62,690 nt of DNA from Opitutales bacterium (GTDB lineage: Bacteria; Verrucomicrobiota; Verrucomicrobiia; Opitutales; T3Sed10-336). Shown in pieces: positions 48,867-57,984 of this stretch; position 1 is the first letter of the stretch, and each line of letters opens with the position of its first letter. Position numbers and translations under genes: made by a program. The DNA is taken from positions 1-62,690 of the forward strand of contig SLTG01000044.1 of assembly GCA_007130045.1 (NCBI GenBank), written 5' to 3'. Under the pieces are notes generated by a model. That model saw only the letters and a program-made list of their open reading frames with translations, was not told the origin of the DNA and did not search any database.

Positions 48867-50234
48867 CTATTCCGGCGCTGAATCGGCGAGCCCGGACTTC
48901 AGCCGCTTCCAACGCTTCAGTCGCTCTGCGATCAACTTCTCTTCTCCCGCCTCGCCGGGCCGGTAAAGATCGAGCGGTGCTTCCATATAGTCCTGTCCGG
49001 AAACGGCCTCCGGATAATCATGACTGTACCGGTATCCCTTGCCGTGGACCATGCGCCTGGACGCCTGACCTCCCTTGTCGCGGAGGTGCTGCGGAACCGG
49101 TTGCACGGGATGCTCGCTGAGCGCCTTCTTCGCCGCAAGCAGTCCTTCGTAGGCGCGGTTGCTCTTCGGGGCGGTCGCCATGTAAACCGTCGCATGCGCC
49201 AGATTCAGTTCGCACTCCGGCTGCCCCACAAAGTCGCACGCATGATGCGCCGCCGTCGCCAGCGGCAACGCCCCGGAATCCGCCATGCCGACGTCCTCGG
49301 AGGCAAAAATCACCAGCCGGCGCGCAATGAATCGCGGATCTTCGCCGCCTGCCAGCATCTTGGCCAGCCAGTAAAGCGCCGCATCGGGATCTCCTCCGCG
49401 CATGCTCTTGATAAATGCCGAAATGGTGTCGTAGTGCTCGTCCTCGTCGGCATCGTAACGGATTCGCCGCTCCCTGGCGAAGGTCTCAATGTGAGCCGGT
49501 TCCAGCTCGCCGCCTTCCGGAAGACTCATCACCAACACTTCGAGGGCGTTCAGCGCCCGGCGCAGATCCCCGTCGCACAACCCCGCCAGCCCGGCAAGGA
49601 CCCCTTCGGCGGCCCGGCACTCCCGGCCCCCGAGACCGCGCTCGCCGTCCTCCATGGCGCGCCGGAGGATCGTCACTACGTCTCCGGCACTCAGCGGATC
49701 GAGCCGGAACAGATGACTGCGGCTGAGCAGGGGCGGATTGACGTAAAATCCGGGATTGTGAGTGGTGGCCCCGATCAGCCGCACCGCCCCTTCTTCGACG
49801 TCGGGAAGCAGCAGATCCTGCTGCGCCTTGTTGAACCGGTGCAGCTCGTCGATGAAAAGGATCGTTCCCGTCTCCGGTCGGCGCCGTGCCGTCTCCAGGA
49901 TCTGACGCAATTCGGCCACATTCGACTGGACTGCGTTCACGCGAACGAATCGTCCCCCCGTCTCGTTGGCAATGACTTCGGCCAGGGTCGTTTTGCCGGT
50001 TCCGGGAGGGCCGTAGAATAGGAGACTGCCAAACCTGTTCGTCCGGATGAGCCGCGGAAGAAGCGCGTCCTTCCGCAAAAGGTGTTCCTGTCCGATGATC
50101 TCATCAAGCGACCGGGGACGCATTCGCGCGGCCAACGGACGGTGCGCCGAATATTCCGGCGCTCCCGCCGCTTTTTCGACCGAAGACGCCGCTTCCTCAT
50201 CCGAAAATAGGTCGAACTGCCCCGAATTTTTCAT
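48867..50234 (-). CDS. rarA: Replication-associated recombination protein A (MgsA/RarA AAA+ ATPase)
   Basis: 455 residues. Walker A GPPGTGKTTLAEVIA (about 74-88), Walker B TILFIDELHRF, sensor 1 IGATTHNP and the sensor 2 region are clear. The C-terminal MgsA domain contains YRYSHDYPEAVSGQDYMEAPL. RarA acts at stalled replication forks. It is the third gene of a minus-strand group behind two RNase H genes. Confidence 0.95.
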   Translation of the reverse strand: MKNSGQFDLFSDEEAASSVEKAAGAPEYSAHRPLAARMRPRSLDEIIGQEHLLRKDALLPRLIRTNRFGSLLFYGPPGTGKTTLAEVIANETGGRFVRVNAVQSNVAELRQILETARRRPETGTILFIDELHRFNKAQQDLLLPDVEEGAVRLIGATTHNPGFYVNPPLLSRSHLFRLDPLSAGDVVTILRRAMEDGERGLGGRECRAAEGVLAGLAGLCDGDLRRALNALEVLVMSLPEGGELEPAHIETFARERRIRYDADEDEHYDTISAFIKSMRGGDPDAALYWLAKMLAGGEDPRFIARRLVIFASEDVGMADSGALPLATAAHHACDFVGQPECELNLAHATVYMATAPKSNRAYEGLLAAKKALSEHPVQPVPQHLRDKGGQASRRMVHGKGYRYSHDYPEAVSGQDYMEAPLDLYRPGEAGEEKLIAERLKRWKRLKSGLADSAPE

Positions 50235-50303
50235 GGCAAATAGGCGTTCAATTCAATCACACCCCGACCGCCTCCGCAAGCGGCAAGAAACAATCGCCGC
50301 ACC

Positions 50304-51095
50304 TCAGGGCACAGGTCGCGAGGATTCGTCCATCGTCAGGCAGAATTTGCGCAAAAATCGTTCCCGATGATGGACGCAGGGACCGTGTTCGCGAAGAGCG
50401 TCCAAATGCCGCCGGGTCCCATACCCCTTGTGCCGCGCCAATCCGAATACCGGATACTTCGCGTCCAGTTCCCTCATCATACGATCTCGTGTCACCTTCG
50501 CCAGAATCGACGCCATCGCGATCGCGAAAGACTTCCCGTCTCCTTTCACAATTCCGGTATGCGGATACAAAAACCGTTTCACCGGAAGTCCGTCGATCAC
50601 CAGCCTGATCCGGATCGCGGTTCCGTTCCCCTCCATTACACTCTGATCGGCTCGTTGGTGTTCAATAACCAAGGGAAATTCATCGGCATCCGTACAGAAC
50701 GCAACCGGTTCGGGCAGACCGCCGCCCTTCAGCACCGAATCCAGCGCCCGCCGCATGGCCAGGGACGTCGCCCCCAGAATATTCCTTTCAGCGATCTCCC
50801 CGACCGAGCCGCATCCGGTCGCAAACAGAACCGACCTGTTCTCACGCAGGTCAATGATCCGCTCGAACGCCGCTTCCCTCGCCGGCGGAGGGAGTTGTTT
50901 TGAATCGTTGATTGCCCCGAACAGCTCCCGGCACGCGTCGCTTTCGTAAAAATCCCGACGCAACAGGACCGCCGCCGCCACAACCGGCCCGGCAAGCGCT
51001 CCTCGCCCGGCCTCATCAATACCGCCCAGATAGTCCCAACCCCCTTCCTGGGCGCAATCGAAGGTGTGCAGCGGATTTTTCGGGTCTGACGGCAC
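50304..51095 (-). CDS. rnhB: Ribonuclease HII
   Basis: 263 residues, slightly long for RNase HII. The active-site start is GGIDEAGRGALAGPVVAAAV with Asp and Glu; the later core is AIAMASILAKVTRDRMMRELD and LARHKGYGTRRHLDALREHGP. It removes single ribonucleotides and RNA in DNA-RNA hybrids. It lies six bases after rnhC, indicating cotranscription. A short insertion (ADEFPLVIEHQRADQ) accounts for the extra length. Confidence 0.94.
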   Translation of the reverse strand: MPSDPKNPLHTFDCAQEGGWDYLGGIDEAGRGALAGPVVAAAVLLRRDFYESDACRELFGAINDSKQLPPPAREAAFERIIDLRENRSVLFATGCGSVGEIAERNILGATSLAMRRALDSVLKGGGLPEPVAFCTDADEFPLVIEHQRADQSVMEGNGTAIRIRLVIDGLPVKRFLYPHTGIVKGDGKSFAIAMASILAKVTRDRMMRELDAKYPVFGLARHKGYGTRRHLDALREHGPCVHHRERFLRKFCLTMDESSRPVP

Positions 51096-51101
51096 CGCGA
51101 A

Positions 51102-52106
51102 TCACTCCGGTTTCGAGCGTTGAAATACCGGCTTGAGCGGCGGGAGTTCGATCTGTCCCCGAACTCCTTCGGCATCCACCACTTCGTGAGCCGTGCGAAA
51201 ATGCAGTTTCGCATAATCCGCCAGCGCAGGCGCCCCGCACTTGCGGATGATCTTCCCCGCCTGCTCCTTCACTTTCGCGCTCGCTCCCTTCTGGAGCTTC
51301 TCCCCGAACCGTTCGGAAAGTTTGCCCATCTGCCGCACATATTCCGCGCGAGCGACAACCGATGCCGCCGCAACCATCGGATCATCCTCGGCCCTGGTCC
51401 GCATCCGCAGGTCGAATTCCCGCTCCTTGAAATAATTCTGGACCAACGGCTGCTTGCTGAACTGGTCGAGCAGACCCCAGGGGACCGGTTTATTTGCCAA
51501 CGCATTCTCCAACGCCTTGGCGTGCTGCCACGCCATCAGCCGGTTGACGTTCCCGCCCGGCCGCCCCATCAGCTCATTGTATTTCCTCATCCCGCAGAAA
51601 ATCGTCTCGACGACGACTCCATTCGTTTCGCGAATCATCTTGTCCAGCTTGAGGATCGGGCCGTCGGATATCTTCTTGCTGTCGCGAATGCCCGCCTTTA
51701 ACCATGCCTCCACCGCCGGCTTGTCTGCGATCACCGTCGCACAGACAATCGGGCCAAAAAAGTCGCCCTTTCCGCTTTCATCGAGTCCCGCATGCGGCTC
51801 GAACCACTCCGGGTGATGAATCTCATCGTACCCGAAACGGGCTTCGCCGGTAACTTCCGGCTCGAGGACATCGACGATAAAATCTTCCGTCCCCTTCCCC
51901 TGAATGACCACCTTCCCACTCTTGTAGCCGACGACATTGACCTTCGGTCCCCTGAATGCGAAACGCGCGTAATCCACGTCGTACCGCTCCCATAGCTTGG
52001 CCTCGCAGATTCCTTCAAGGGTCGTCATCCGCACGTCCTCGAGCTTCAGCGTGTACAAGGTTTTCTTCGGCTCTTCCTCGGGCTCCCGCGTCGTCTTTTT
52101 CTTCAT
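51102..52106 (-). CDS. rnhC: Ribonuclease HIII
   Basis: 334 residues from ATG 52106. The N-terminal substrate-binding domain (about 10-100, with VDYARFAFRGPKVNVVGYKSGKVVIQGKGTEDF) distinguishes HIII from HII. The catalytic start GLDESGKGDFFGPIV and SVVARAEYVRQM are intact. It cuts longer RNA stretches in hybrids. Many bacteria have HII with HI; HII with HIII together is less common and is known in Chlamydiae and Bacillus. Confidence 0.94.
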   Translation of the reverse strand: MKKKTTREPEEEPKKTLYTLKLEDVRMTTLEGICEAKLWERYDVDYARFAFRGPKVNVVGYKSGKVVIQGKGTEDFIVDVLEPEVTGEARFGYDEIHHPEWFEPHAGLDESGKGDFFGPIVCATVIADKPAVEAWLKAGIRDSKKISDGPILKLDKMIRETNGVVVETIFCGMRKYNELMGRPGGNVNRLMAWQHAKALENALANKPVPWGLLDQFSKQPLVQNYFKEREFDLRMRTRAEDDPMVAAASVVARAEYVRQMGKLSERFGEKLQKGASAKVKEQAGKIIRKCGAPALADYAKLHFRTAHEVVDAEGVRGQIELPPLKPVFQRSKPE

Positions 52107-52480
52107 TCTGCTGATCGTGTCTTGTTCGGCACCATCCCAAAACCTCACGTGTCCCCGGTGCGAGCCAAAAATGGTTGCCGCGCAGGATGCCGTTTTCGAC
52201 AATCGTCCGAATAACGCCAAATATGCCTGCCCTTTTCTTTTTGGAAAAGAAAATCCGTTCGGCATGCGCGCTCAAAAGGGCCGCGTGCAATCGTTGACCT
52301 CAGGTTTCTCACTCCACGGCGCCCTGACGCCGCATGCACGACAGGATTCCCGAATCTCAAAAGCGGCTCGACTTCCGCTGTGCCGGCGGATCCCGGAACG
52401 GGCCTGTCCCGCAATAATGTTTGCTCCATCCCCGGTTTCCCGATACCTTCCGCAAGACTTACATAACCATCTTATATCGC
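52107..52480. other. Divergent intergenic region between rnhC and the GNAT-nitrilase gene
   Basis: No gene found in 374 bases. At 52233-52253 TTTTCTTTT and AAAAGAAAA form 9-base arms around TGG, an A/T dyad in GC-rich surroundings. It could be a regulator site or part of a minus-strand promoter region. TTGACC occurs further on without a clear -10. Nothing else was recognised. Confidence 0.35.
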
Positions 52481-54052
52481 ATGCCCGAGCTCGACCTCGA
52501 TTCGATCCAAAAACACGTCAAAGTCCGCGAAATCACCCTGGATGATTTTCCGCAACTGGTGGAACTCCAGAAGCGTTGTTTTCCCGGCATGACGCCATGG
52601 AGTCGCTCCCACATTGAAAGCCAGATCGCCCATTTCCCGGAGGGTCAGATCTGCATTGAGTACGACGGCCGCCTTGTCGCCTCGTCCTCAAGCCTGATCA
52701 TCGACTTCGATCCGTCCACCGAACGTTTGAGCTGGGACGAGATCTGTGATCACGGCCACATCGGAAATCACAACCCCGACGGCGACACGCTTTACGGTAT
52801 CGAGATCATGGTCGATCCCGAGTTTCGCGGCATGAAACTCGCCCGTCGCCTATACGACCGACGCAAGGAACTGGTCGTCGAAAAGAACCTGATGCGCATC
52901 GTTATCGGCGGCCGTATCCCCGGGTACCGGGAGTATCAGAACGAAATGTCGGTGCACGAATACGTCGAGAAGGTCACCAGCAAGGCGCTGTACGATCCCG
53001 TGCTCACGACCCAGATAGCAAACGGTTTTGTACTGAAGCGCATCATCAGGAATTACATCGGCGAAGACAGGGAGTCCTCCGGATTCGCCGTTTTTCTCGA
53101 ATGGTCGAACCTCGACTACTCGCCCGACGCATCCAAACGTTACCTCCCAAGCAAACCCCTTCGCATCTGTTGCGTCCAATACCAGATGCGGCAGATTCCC
53201 GGCTTTTCGGATTTCGCCCAGCAATGCGAGTACTTCGTCGATGTCGCGTCGGACCGCAAGTGCGACTTCGCCCTTTTTCCCGAATTGGTCACCTCGCAGT
53301 TGCTTTCGTTTATCGTTGCGAAACGACCGGAAGAGGCCGCCCGCAAACTCGCCGGGTTCACCCCTCAATACCTTGAACTCTTTTCCGGACTCTCCATTCG
53401 TTACGACATCAACATTATCGCCGGATCAACCTTCGTCCAGGAAGAGGACTACCTCTATAACGTCGCCTTCCTGTTCAAACGGAACGGCGAGATCGAAAAA
53501 CAGTACAAAATTCACGTCACGCCAAACGAACGGGAATGGTGGGGCGTTACCCCGGGCAGTGATATCCAGGTTTTCGATACGGACCGGGGAAAGATCTCGA
53601 TTCAGCCCGGATACGACGTGGAATTCCCCGAACTCAGCCGGATCGCCGTCGAAAAGGGAGCTCGGATGATCTTCGTTCCGTTCTGTACGGACGAACGCCA
53701 TGACTACCTGCGCGTTCGCTACTGTGCCCAGGCACGTTGCGTCGAAAACCATGTGTACGTGGCCACAGCCGGAACGGTCGGCAATCTTCCGCATGTCAAG
53801 AATATGGACGTGCAATACGCTCAGTCCGCCATCCTGACCCCAACCGATTATGTCTTTGCCCGGGACGGCATCGCGGGCGAGTGCACGCCCGATGCCGAAA
53901 CGGTGCTCATCCACGACCTCGATCTCGAGATTCTCAACAGGCACCGCCTGAAAGGCACCACACGTAACTGGAATGATCGCCGCACCGACCTTTACCGGGT
54001 CGTCGATACCTCCAATCCCAACCGCTTCTCATGGGAACCGCCGCGAACGTAA
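52481..54052 (+). CDS. GNAT acetyltransferase fused to a nitrilase-family domain lacking the catalytic Cys
   Basis: 523 residues. Residues 15-210 form a GNAT domain ([38 protein letters not shown]). Residues 226-515 form a carbon-nitrogen hydrolase domain. Glu268 (FPEL) and Lys343 (YKIHVTPNE) of the triad are present, but where the Cys is expected the sequence reads [11 protein letters not shown], with Gly377. A Cys at 402 (PFCTDERH) is the nearest other. Such fusions are known as bifunctional proteins. The nitrilase half here may be inactive or altered. Start at 52481 is by family. Confidence 0.9.
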   Translation: MPELDLDSIQKHVKVREITLDDFPQLVELQKRCFPGMTPWSRSHIESQIAHFPEGQICIEYDGRLVASSSSLIIDFDPSTERLSWDEICDHGHIGNHNPDGDTLYGIEIMVDPEFRGMKLARRLYDRRKELVVEKNLMRIVIGGRIPGYREYQNEMSVHEYVEKVTSKALYDPVLTTQIANGFVLKRIIRNYIGEDRESSGFAVFLEWSNLDYSPDASKRYLPSKPLRICCVQYQMRQIPGFSDFAQQCEYFVDVASDRKCDFALFPELVTSQLLSFIVAKRPEEAARKLAGFTPQYLELFSGLSIRYDINIIAGSTFVQEEDYLYNVAFLFKRNGEIEKQYKIHVTPNEREWWGVTPGSDIQVFDTDRGKISIQPGYDVEFPELSRIAVEKGARMIFVPFCTDERHDYLRVRYCAQARCVENHVYVATAGTVGNLPHVKNMDVQYAQSAILTPTDYVFARDGIAGECTPDAETVLIHDLDLEILNRHRLKGTTRNWNDRRTDLYRVVDTSNPNRFSWEPPRT

Positions 54053-54200
54053 CCGGCGGCCGATATTCGCGATCGAAAGCCTGCACATTGAGATTGTCCG
54101 CCACCTGTCGGGACCGGCTCCTTTCCGTGAAGTCGCGCGGGCAATATGCGGCGGCGATTTTGCGGAGCCCCGCGGCCGGTCGAGCTCACCTTTTTCGCCA

Positions 54201-54230
54201 TTGCCGTCTGGATTGGAATCCCGATATACT
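54201..54230 (+). promoter_or_regulatory. Promoter of the MBL-fold gene, probably leaderless
   Basis: TTGCCG (54201-54206), 18 bases and TATACT (54225-54230), then 7 bases to the ATG at 54238. The transcript would begin at the start codon. Confidence 0.6.
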
Positions 54231-54237
54231 TTCGTCT

Positions 54238-55077
54238 ATGAGAGTGGCACTCGAAGACAATTGGGATGATATCGTCGGCAAAGCAACACGCGGATTGGGG
54301 AAGGATGTCGGCTCTCTTGCAGGTGAGACGGGGATACCCGGCCCGAGAATCGAGGCGCTGCTCAATGGAACACTGGATTCGGATGCTATTCAGGCGGTGG
54401 CCCCGGCGCTGAATCTCGATTCGGACACGCTTCTGGCGATCGCTCGAAACGGCTACCATCCGGATGTCGACGCGCCGGATGGGTTGATAGTATTCAGCTT
54501 TGCCTTCCCTGTCCCCGGGTACGCGGAGATGCGGGTCAACGCCTTTGTGGTGCGTGCGCGGGACGAGACTGCCGCACTCGTTTTCGACTGTGGCGGGCAG
54601 CCTGAAGAAATCGCGGGGGGGTTGCGGGAAAACGAACTCTCGGCTGCGGCGCTGTTTCTGACGCACACCCACCAGGATCATGTCGCCGGCATCGACGCGC
54701 TGAAATCGCACACCGGTGCTCCTCTTTACGCTCCCGCAAACGAATTATATCCCGAAGCGAATCCCGTTGCCAATGGCGATCGATTCGATTTCGGGCGACT
54801 AAGAGTGGTTGCGCGGGAGACCAACGGTCATTCTCCTGGCGGCACCACGTACGTCGTGGAAGGCGGCGCCAGTCCCATAGCGATTGTCGGCGACGCCCTG
54901 TTCGCCGGATCGGCAGGCGGGGCGCCGAGCGCCTGGGAGCATGCTTTGGAGCTAAATCGACGGCACATCCTTTCGCTCCCAGACGAAACCATCCTCTGTC
55001 CGGGGCACGGCCCGATCACTACGGTTCGGAAGGAGAAGGAAAACAATCCGTTGTTTCCCGAGTATAAACAACGATGA
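54238..55077 (+). CDS. MBL-fold hydrolase with an N-terminal HTH-like segment
   Basis: 279 residues from ATG 54238. Residues 1-65 look like a helix-turn-helix: LGKDVGSLAGETGIPGPRIEALLNG then DAIQAVAPALNLD. The rest is a metallo-beta-lactamase fold with THTHQDHVAG, NGHSPGGTTY, IVGDALFAGSAGG and CPGHGPITTVRKEKENNP, as in glyoxalase II relatives. Function is not known; the helical part could bind DNA or only pack on the enzyme. No neighbour explains its substrate. Confidence 0.85.
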   Translation: MRVALEDNWDDIVGKATRGLGKDVGSLAGETGIPGPRIEALLNGTLDSDAIQAVAPALNLDSDTLLAIARNGYHPDVDAPDGLIVFSFAFPVPGYAEMRVNAFVVRARDETAALVFDCGGQPEEIAGGLRENELSAAALFLTHTHQDHVAGIDALKSHTGAPLYAPANELYPEANPVANGDRFDFGRLRVVARETNGHSPGGTTYVVEGGASPIAIVGDALFAGSAGGAPSAWEHALELNRRHILSLPDETILCPGHGPITTVRKEKENNPLFPEYKQR

Positions 55078-55138
55078 CAGCATCTTTGTTTTCTTCTCGC
55101 TGATATTGCAGACGGATCCCTTCACCTGTTCAACCACG

Positions 55139-55170
55139 AGGAGTCTGTCCGGCTTCGCCGACAGACTCCT
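55139..55170. repeat. REP-like hairpin repeat, copy 2
   Basis: A 32-base palindrome with 14-base arms (one bulge) around TTC, nearly the same as 28568-28599. It fills the gap between convergent genes and ends in the TAG stop of the polymerase gene. Confidence 0.8.
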
Positions 55171-57379
55171 ACCACAATTCTCCCTGGCGTGCCTCGTCAC
55201 TCGGCGGCTCACTATCGAGAAACTCGCCATAACGTTTGAGCCAGTCGTCGAGTTTACGGGTGTAGTACTCGGGATCATAAGGGGCCGAATCCGGATCGTA
55301 GCACTCAACCGGTCGCGCCCGCTGCCAGTCGGGCAGGCGTTTCTTCTCCCCCGGCACGATGTAATAGGCAACGCGATCCCCCGATTTCGGAAGCGGCTCC
55401 AGTTGCAGCGCGGCCTCCATCGAGGCCCGGCGAGGCTTTTTTTTCCCTGCTTCCAGCCCCTTGACGTATGCCTCGGGACTCTGGCTCAGGATTTCAGAAC
55501 GAGCAATTTCGTCGATCGCAACTTCTCCGGCCTTAATCCTGCGCCTGTATTCTTCCACCTTCCTCGATGGAGTCTCATCGGTCGCTCCAAGGAGGTGCCG
55601 GATCAGCAAATCCGTAAGCTCTTTGAGATACGGCTCGATTCCGCGCGATCGGAGCGCCGAACCGCGAACCGTTATTTTCGTCCCGTCGTAAAGGGCGTAG
55701 TTTTTGGCTTTGTAGCTGAACATCGATTTGTAGGACCCATCGAACTCCAATTCGATTCCCTCGGGAAGGATCGGCCTGACCTGCTCCAACAGTTTTTCCG
55801 GCCGGTCGAAATAATCCTTTGAGGCAAGGTAAATCCCGTCTGTGTCGGCTTCCAGGATCGTACAGTCGAGTTCGCCGAATCTCCTGATCAAATCCCGCAG
55901 CAATTCCCGTCCCCGCGCGGTCACTTCCGCCGCAAGCTCTCCGTCTGCAAAACGCGCGTTCGGAAAACCGAGGTACCCGTAAAAGGAATTGATGATGATT
56001 TTGTATGCCGCCTGCCGTGCCTCGTATTCCATACGAAGTTCTTCCGTCTTCTCGTCACGCGCAAGAGTCTTGTACTTCAAACGGTACTCCCGCAATTTCC
56101 GCAGCAGGGGGATGAATACTCCGAGCGAATCACGTTTCGGATTCCGATTCATCGTCAGCAACAGGCTCGGATAAAGCGAGGTAACATCGAAGTGTAGAAT
56201 GTGGTGGAATACGCCGGCTTTATAGCTCTTCGTGAAGCCGCCTTCGTACGTCTTGACCTCCGCTCCCTCGGGCATGGCTTCCCGCGCATGAAAATATTCC
56301 TCCATGAAGAGCAGGTCGATCTTCCAGCTCGTTCCGCGCAACGTGATCTCTTGCAGCGTCATCGGGAAATTCCCTGCTTGAGCGAAATATGTCGGCAACA
56401 GAAGATCGGCAACGCCACCGGTCTCCCGAAGATCGTCGGCAAGGTACTTGCGAAACCGTTCCCGGTCGCCGTGAAAAATCTCTCCGATCCGGCTTCCCTC
56501 AATATAGGTACGCTCGCCGCCGTCCGGGGGTGTCACCCCCAACCGGATCGCCACTTCCTTCAACCCGTAACCCGGCAGATCCCGGTTCGTTATGTCATAA
56601 AGCAGAATCATCAGGTAAGTATCGATAACGGTACGTCCCGGGATGTCGCACCGGGGAAAGTCGATCCATCGCTCGGCGGCTTTCAACCGGCTCACTCGAA
56701 ACGCCGCATCCCGCCCAAACCGTCCCCACGCGCACGGGACCTTCAATCTGCGGGCCCGCAACCGCAGGTATTCCAGGTCGAATTTAAAAATATTGTGCCC
56801 CTCGAGCGTATCGGGATCCTGTTCGCGAATAAATGCCGCGAACGCCTCAAGCAGCCGTTTCTCAGCATCATCGGAATCATCCTCCAGCTCGATGAAATGC
56901 GTGTCGCCGTTTATTCGCAGACCGATCGCAAGCACCCGGTCGCCCGGACGGCGGGCGTCGCTGAATCCGTTCTCGACCTCACAGCCCGTTTCGATATCGA
57001 GCTGGCACCGCCTCAAATCGCCAAACCCCATTCCAGCGAACATGCGTTCCCTGCTGCGCAGGAGGTATTGACTTACCGGTGAGCGCACCCAATCCACCGT
57101 CCCGCGGTTCTCCGCCGCGCCAATCACTTCCCGGTACTTGTCGATGTTCTGAAAGCCCAACAGCCTCCGGTACACCCCCGGGCCCGACAACGCCTCGACG
57201 GTCACCCCTCCCGCGCTTTCGACATCCGAATCCTCTGTTGCCCACGCAAACGGAGCAAACGGGACGGAAGATTCCAGACGTCCGCCCTCCCCGCCCTTTC
57301 GAGACAGGAAAACCTTCCCTTCGGGCGAAACCCAGATGCCGCAGATCGGTTCCATCCCTTGGATCCTTGTTCGGAACAT
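55169..57379 (-). CDS. polB: Family-B DNA polymerase with 3'-5' exonuclease domain
   Basis: 736 residues from ATG 57379 (ATG 57355 would give 728). Exonuclease motifs: Asp128 and Glu130 (LDIETG), Asn196 to Asp201 (HNIFKFD), Tyr312/Asp316. Polymerase motifs: A FDVTSLYPS (397-405), B KIIINSFYG (460-468), C ADTDG (511-515). All catalytic residues are present. It is similar in layout to archaeal and Pol II enzymes and probably serves repair or translesion copying. It is shorter than E. coli Pol II. Its stop lies in a hairpin repeat. Confidence 0.92.
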   Translation of the reverse strand: MFRTRIQGMEPICGIWVSPEGKVFLSRKGGEGGRLESSVPFAPFAWATEDSDVESAGGVTVEALSGPGVYRRLLGFQNIDKYREVIGAAENRGTVDWVRSPVSQYLLRSRERMFAGMGFGDLRRCQLDIETGCEVENGFSDARRPGDRVLAIGLRINGDTHFIELEDDSDDAEKRLLEAFAAFIREQDPDTLEGHNIFKFDLEYLRLRARRLKVPCAWGRFGRDAAFRVSRLKAAERWIDFPRCDIPGRTVIDTYLMILLYDITNRDLPGYGLKEVAIRLGVTPPDGGERTYIEGSRIGEIFHGDRERFRKYLADDLRETGGVADLLLPTYFAQAGNFPMTLQEITLRGTSWKIDLLFMEEYFHAREAMPEGAEVKTYEGGFTKSYKAGVFHHILHFDVTSLYPSLLLTMNRNPKRDSLGVFIPLLRKLREYRLKYKTLARDEKTEELRMEYEARQAAYKIIINSFYGYLGFPNARFADGELAAEVTARGRELLRDLIRRFGELDCTILEADTDGIYLASKDYFDRPEKLLEQVRPILPEGIELEFDGSYKSMFSYKAKNYALYDGTKITVRGSALRSRGIEPYLKELTDLLIRHLLGATDETPSRKVEEYRRRIKAGEVAIDEIARSEILSQSPEAYVKGLEAGKKKPRRASMEAALQLEPLPKSGDRVAYYIVPGEKKRLPDWQRARPVECYDPDSAPYDPEYYTRKLDDWLKRYGEFLDSEPPSDEARQGELW

Positions 57380-57416
57380 AAAATGATCAAGGGTTTTACG
57401 CGGGCTTCGATCACAC

Positions 57417-57446
57417 TTGCGAACCCCCGTTACCTCGCTGTAATGT
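57417..57446 (+). promoter_or_regulatory. Promoter of the bifunctional nuclease gene, probably leaderless
   Basis: TTGCGA (57417-57422), 18 bases and TAATGT (57441-57446), 6 bases before the ATG at 57453. Confidence 0.5.
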
Positions 57447-57452
57447 ACAGGC

Positions 57453-57911
57453 ATGAAGAACGAGGTCGTCGAGGTGAACATCAAGGGGGTCATGCCGACC
57501 TCCAACGGGTGTGCCGTGTTTCTCGGGAACGGGGAAAAAACATTCGTTATCTACGTGGACTCGGGAATCGGAACGGCGATTTCGATGACGATCAACCACG
57601 TCAAGAAGGAACGCCCCCTGACCCACGATCTGATCGGCAATATTTTTCTCGGCCTCGGAGTCGAGCTGAAACGAGTGATAATCAACGACGTCCGCGACGG
57701 CACATTCTACGCCCGCATCATCCTCGAGATGAACAACGAGATCGGATCCAAGATCGTCGAAATCGACGCCCGCCCCAGCGATTCCATCGTTCTGGCCCTT
57801 CAACAGGAGAAATCGATCTATGTCGCCCAGGAAGTATTCGACAACATGGAGGACATGACCGAAATTCTCGAGCGCATCCTCAAACAGCAAAACGAGGAAA
57901 AGGACGACTGA
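57453..57911 (+). CDS. Bifunctional nuclease family protein (DUF151)
   Basis: 152 residues. The domain core is IYVDSGIGTAISMTI, RPLTHDLIGNIFLGLGVELKRVIINDV and ARPSDSIVLALQQEKSIYVAQEV, typical of BFN proteins, some of which have DNase and RNase activity. A C-terminal acidic/Lys helix follows. Its start is 73 bases from the divergent polB start. The dus gene follows 73 bases after its stop. Confidence 0.92.
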   Translation: MKNEVVEVNIKGVMPTSNGCAVFLGNGEKTFVIYVDSGIGTAISMTINHVKKERPLTHDLIGNIFLGLGVELKRVIINDVRDGTFYARIILEMNNEIGSKIVEIDARPSDSIVLALQQEKSIYVAQEVFDNMEDMTEILERILKQQNEEKDD

Positions 57912-57984
57912 TGCGCCGGGTACGATCGATTCGGCAAAACGCCGGTTGTGAGGCCCCGGCGTCCTTGATTTTTCCTCCACGGCC

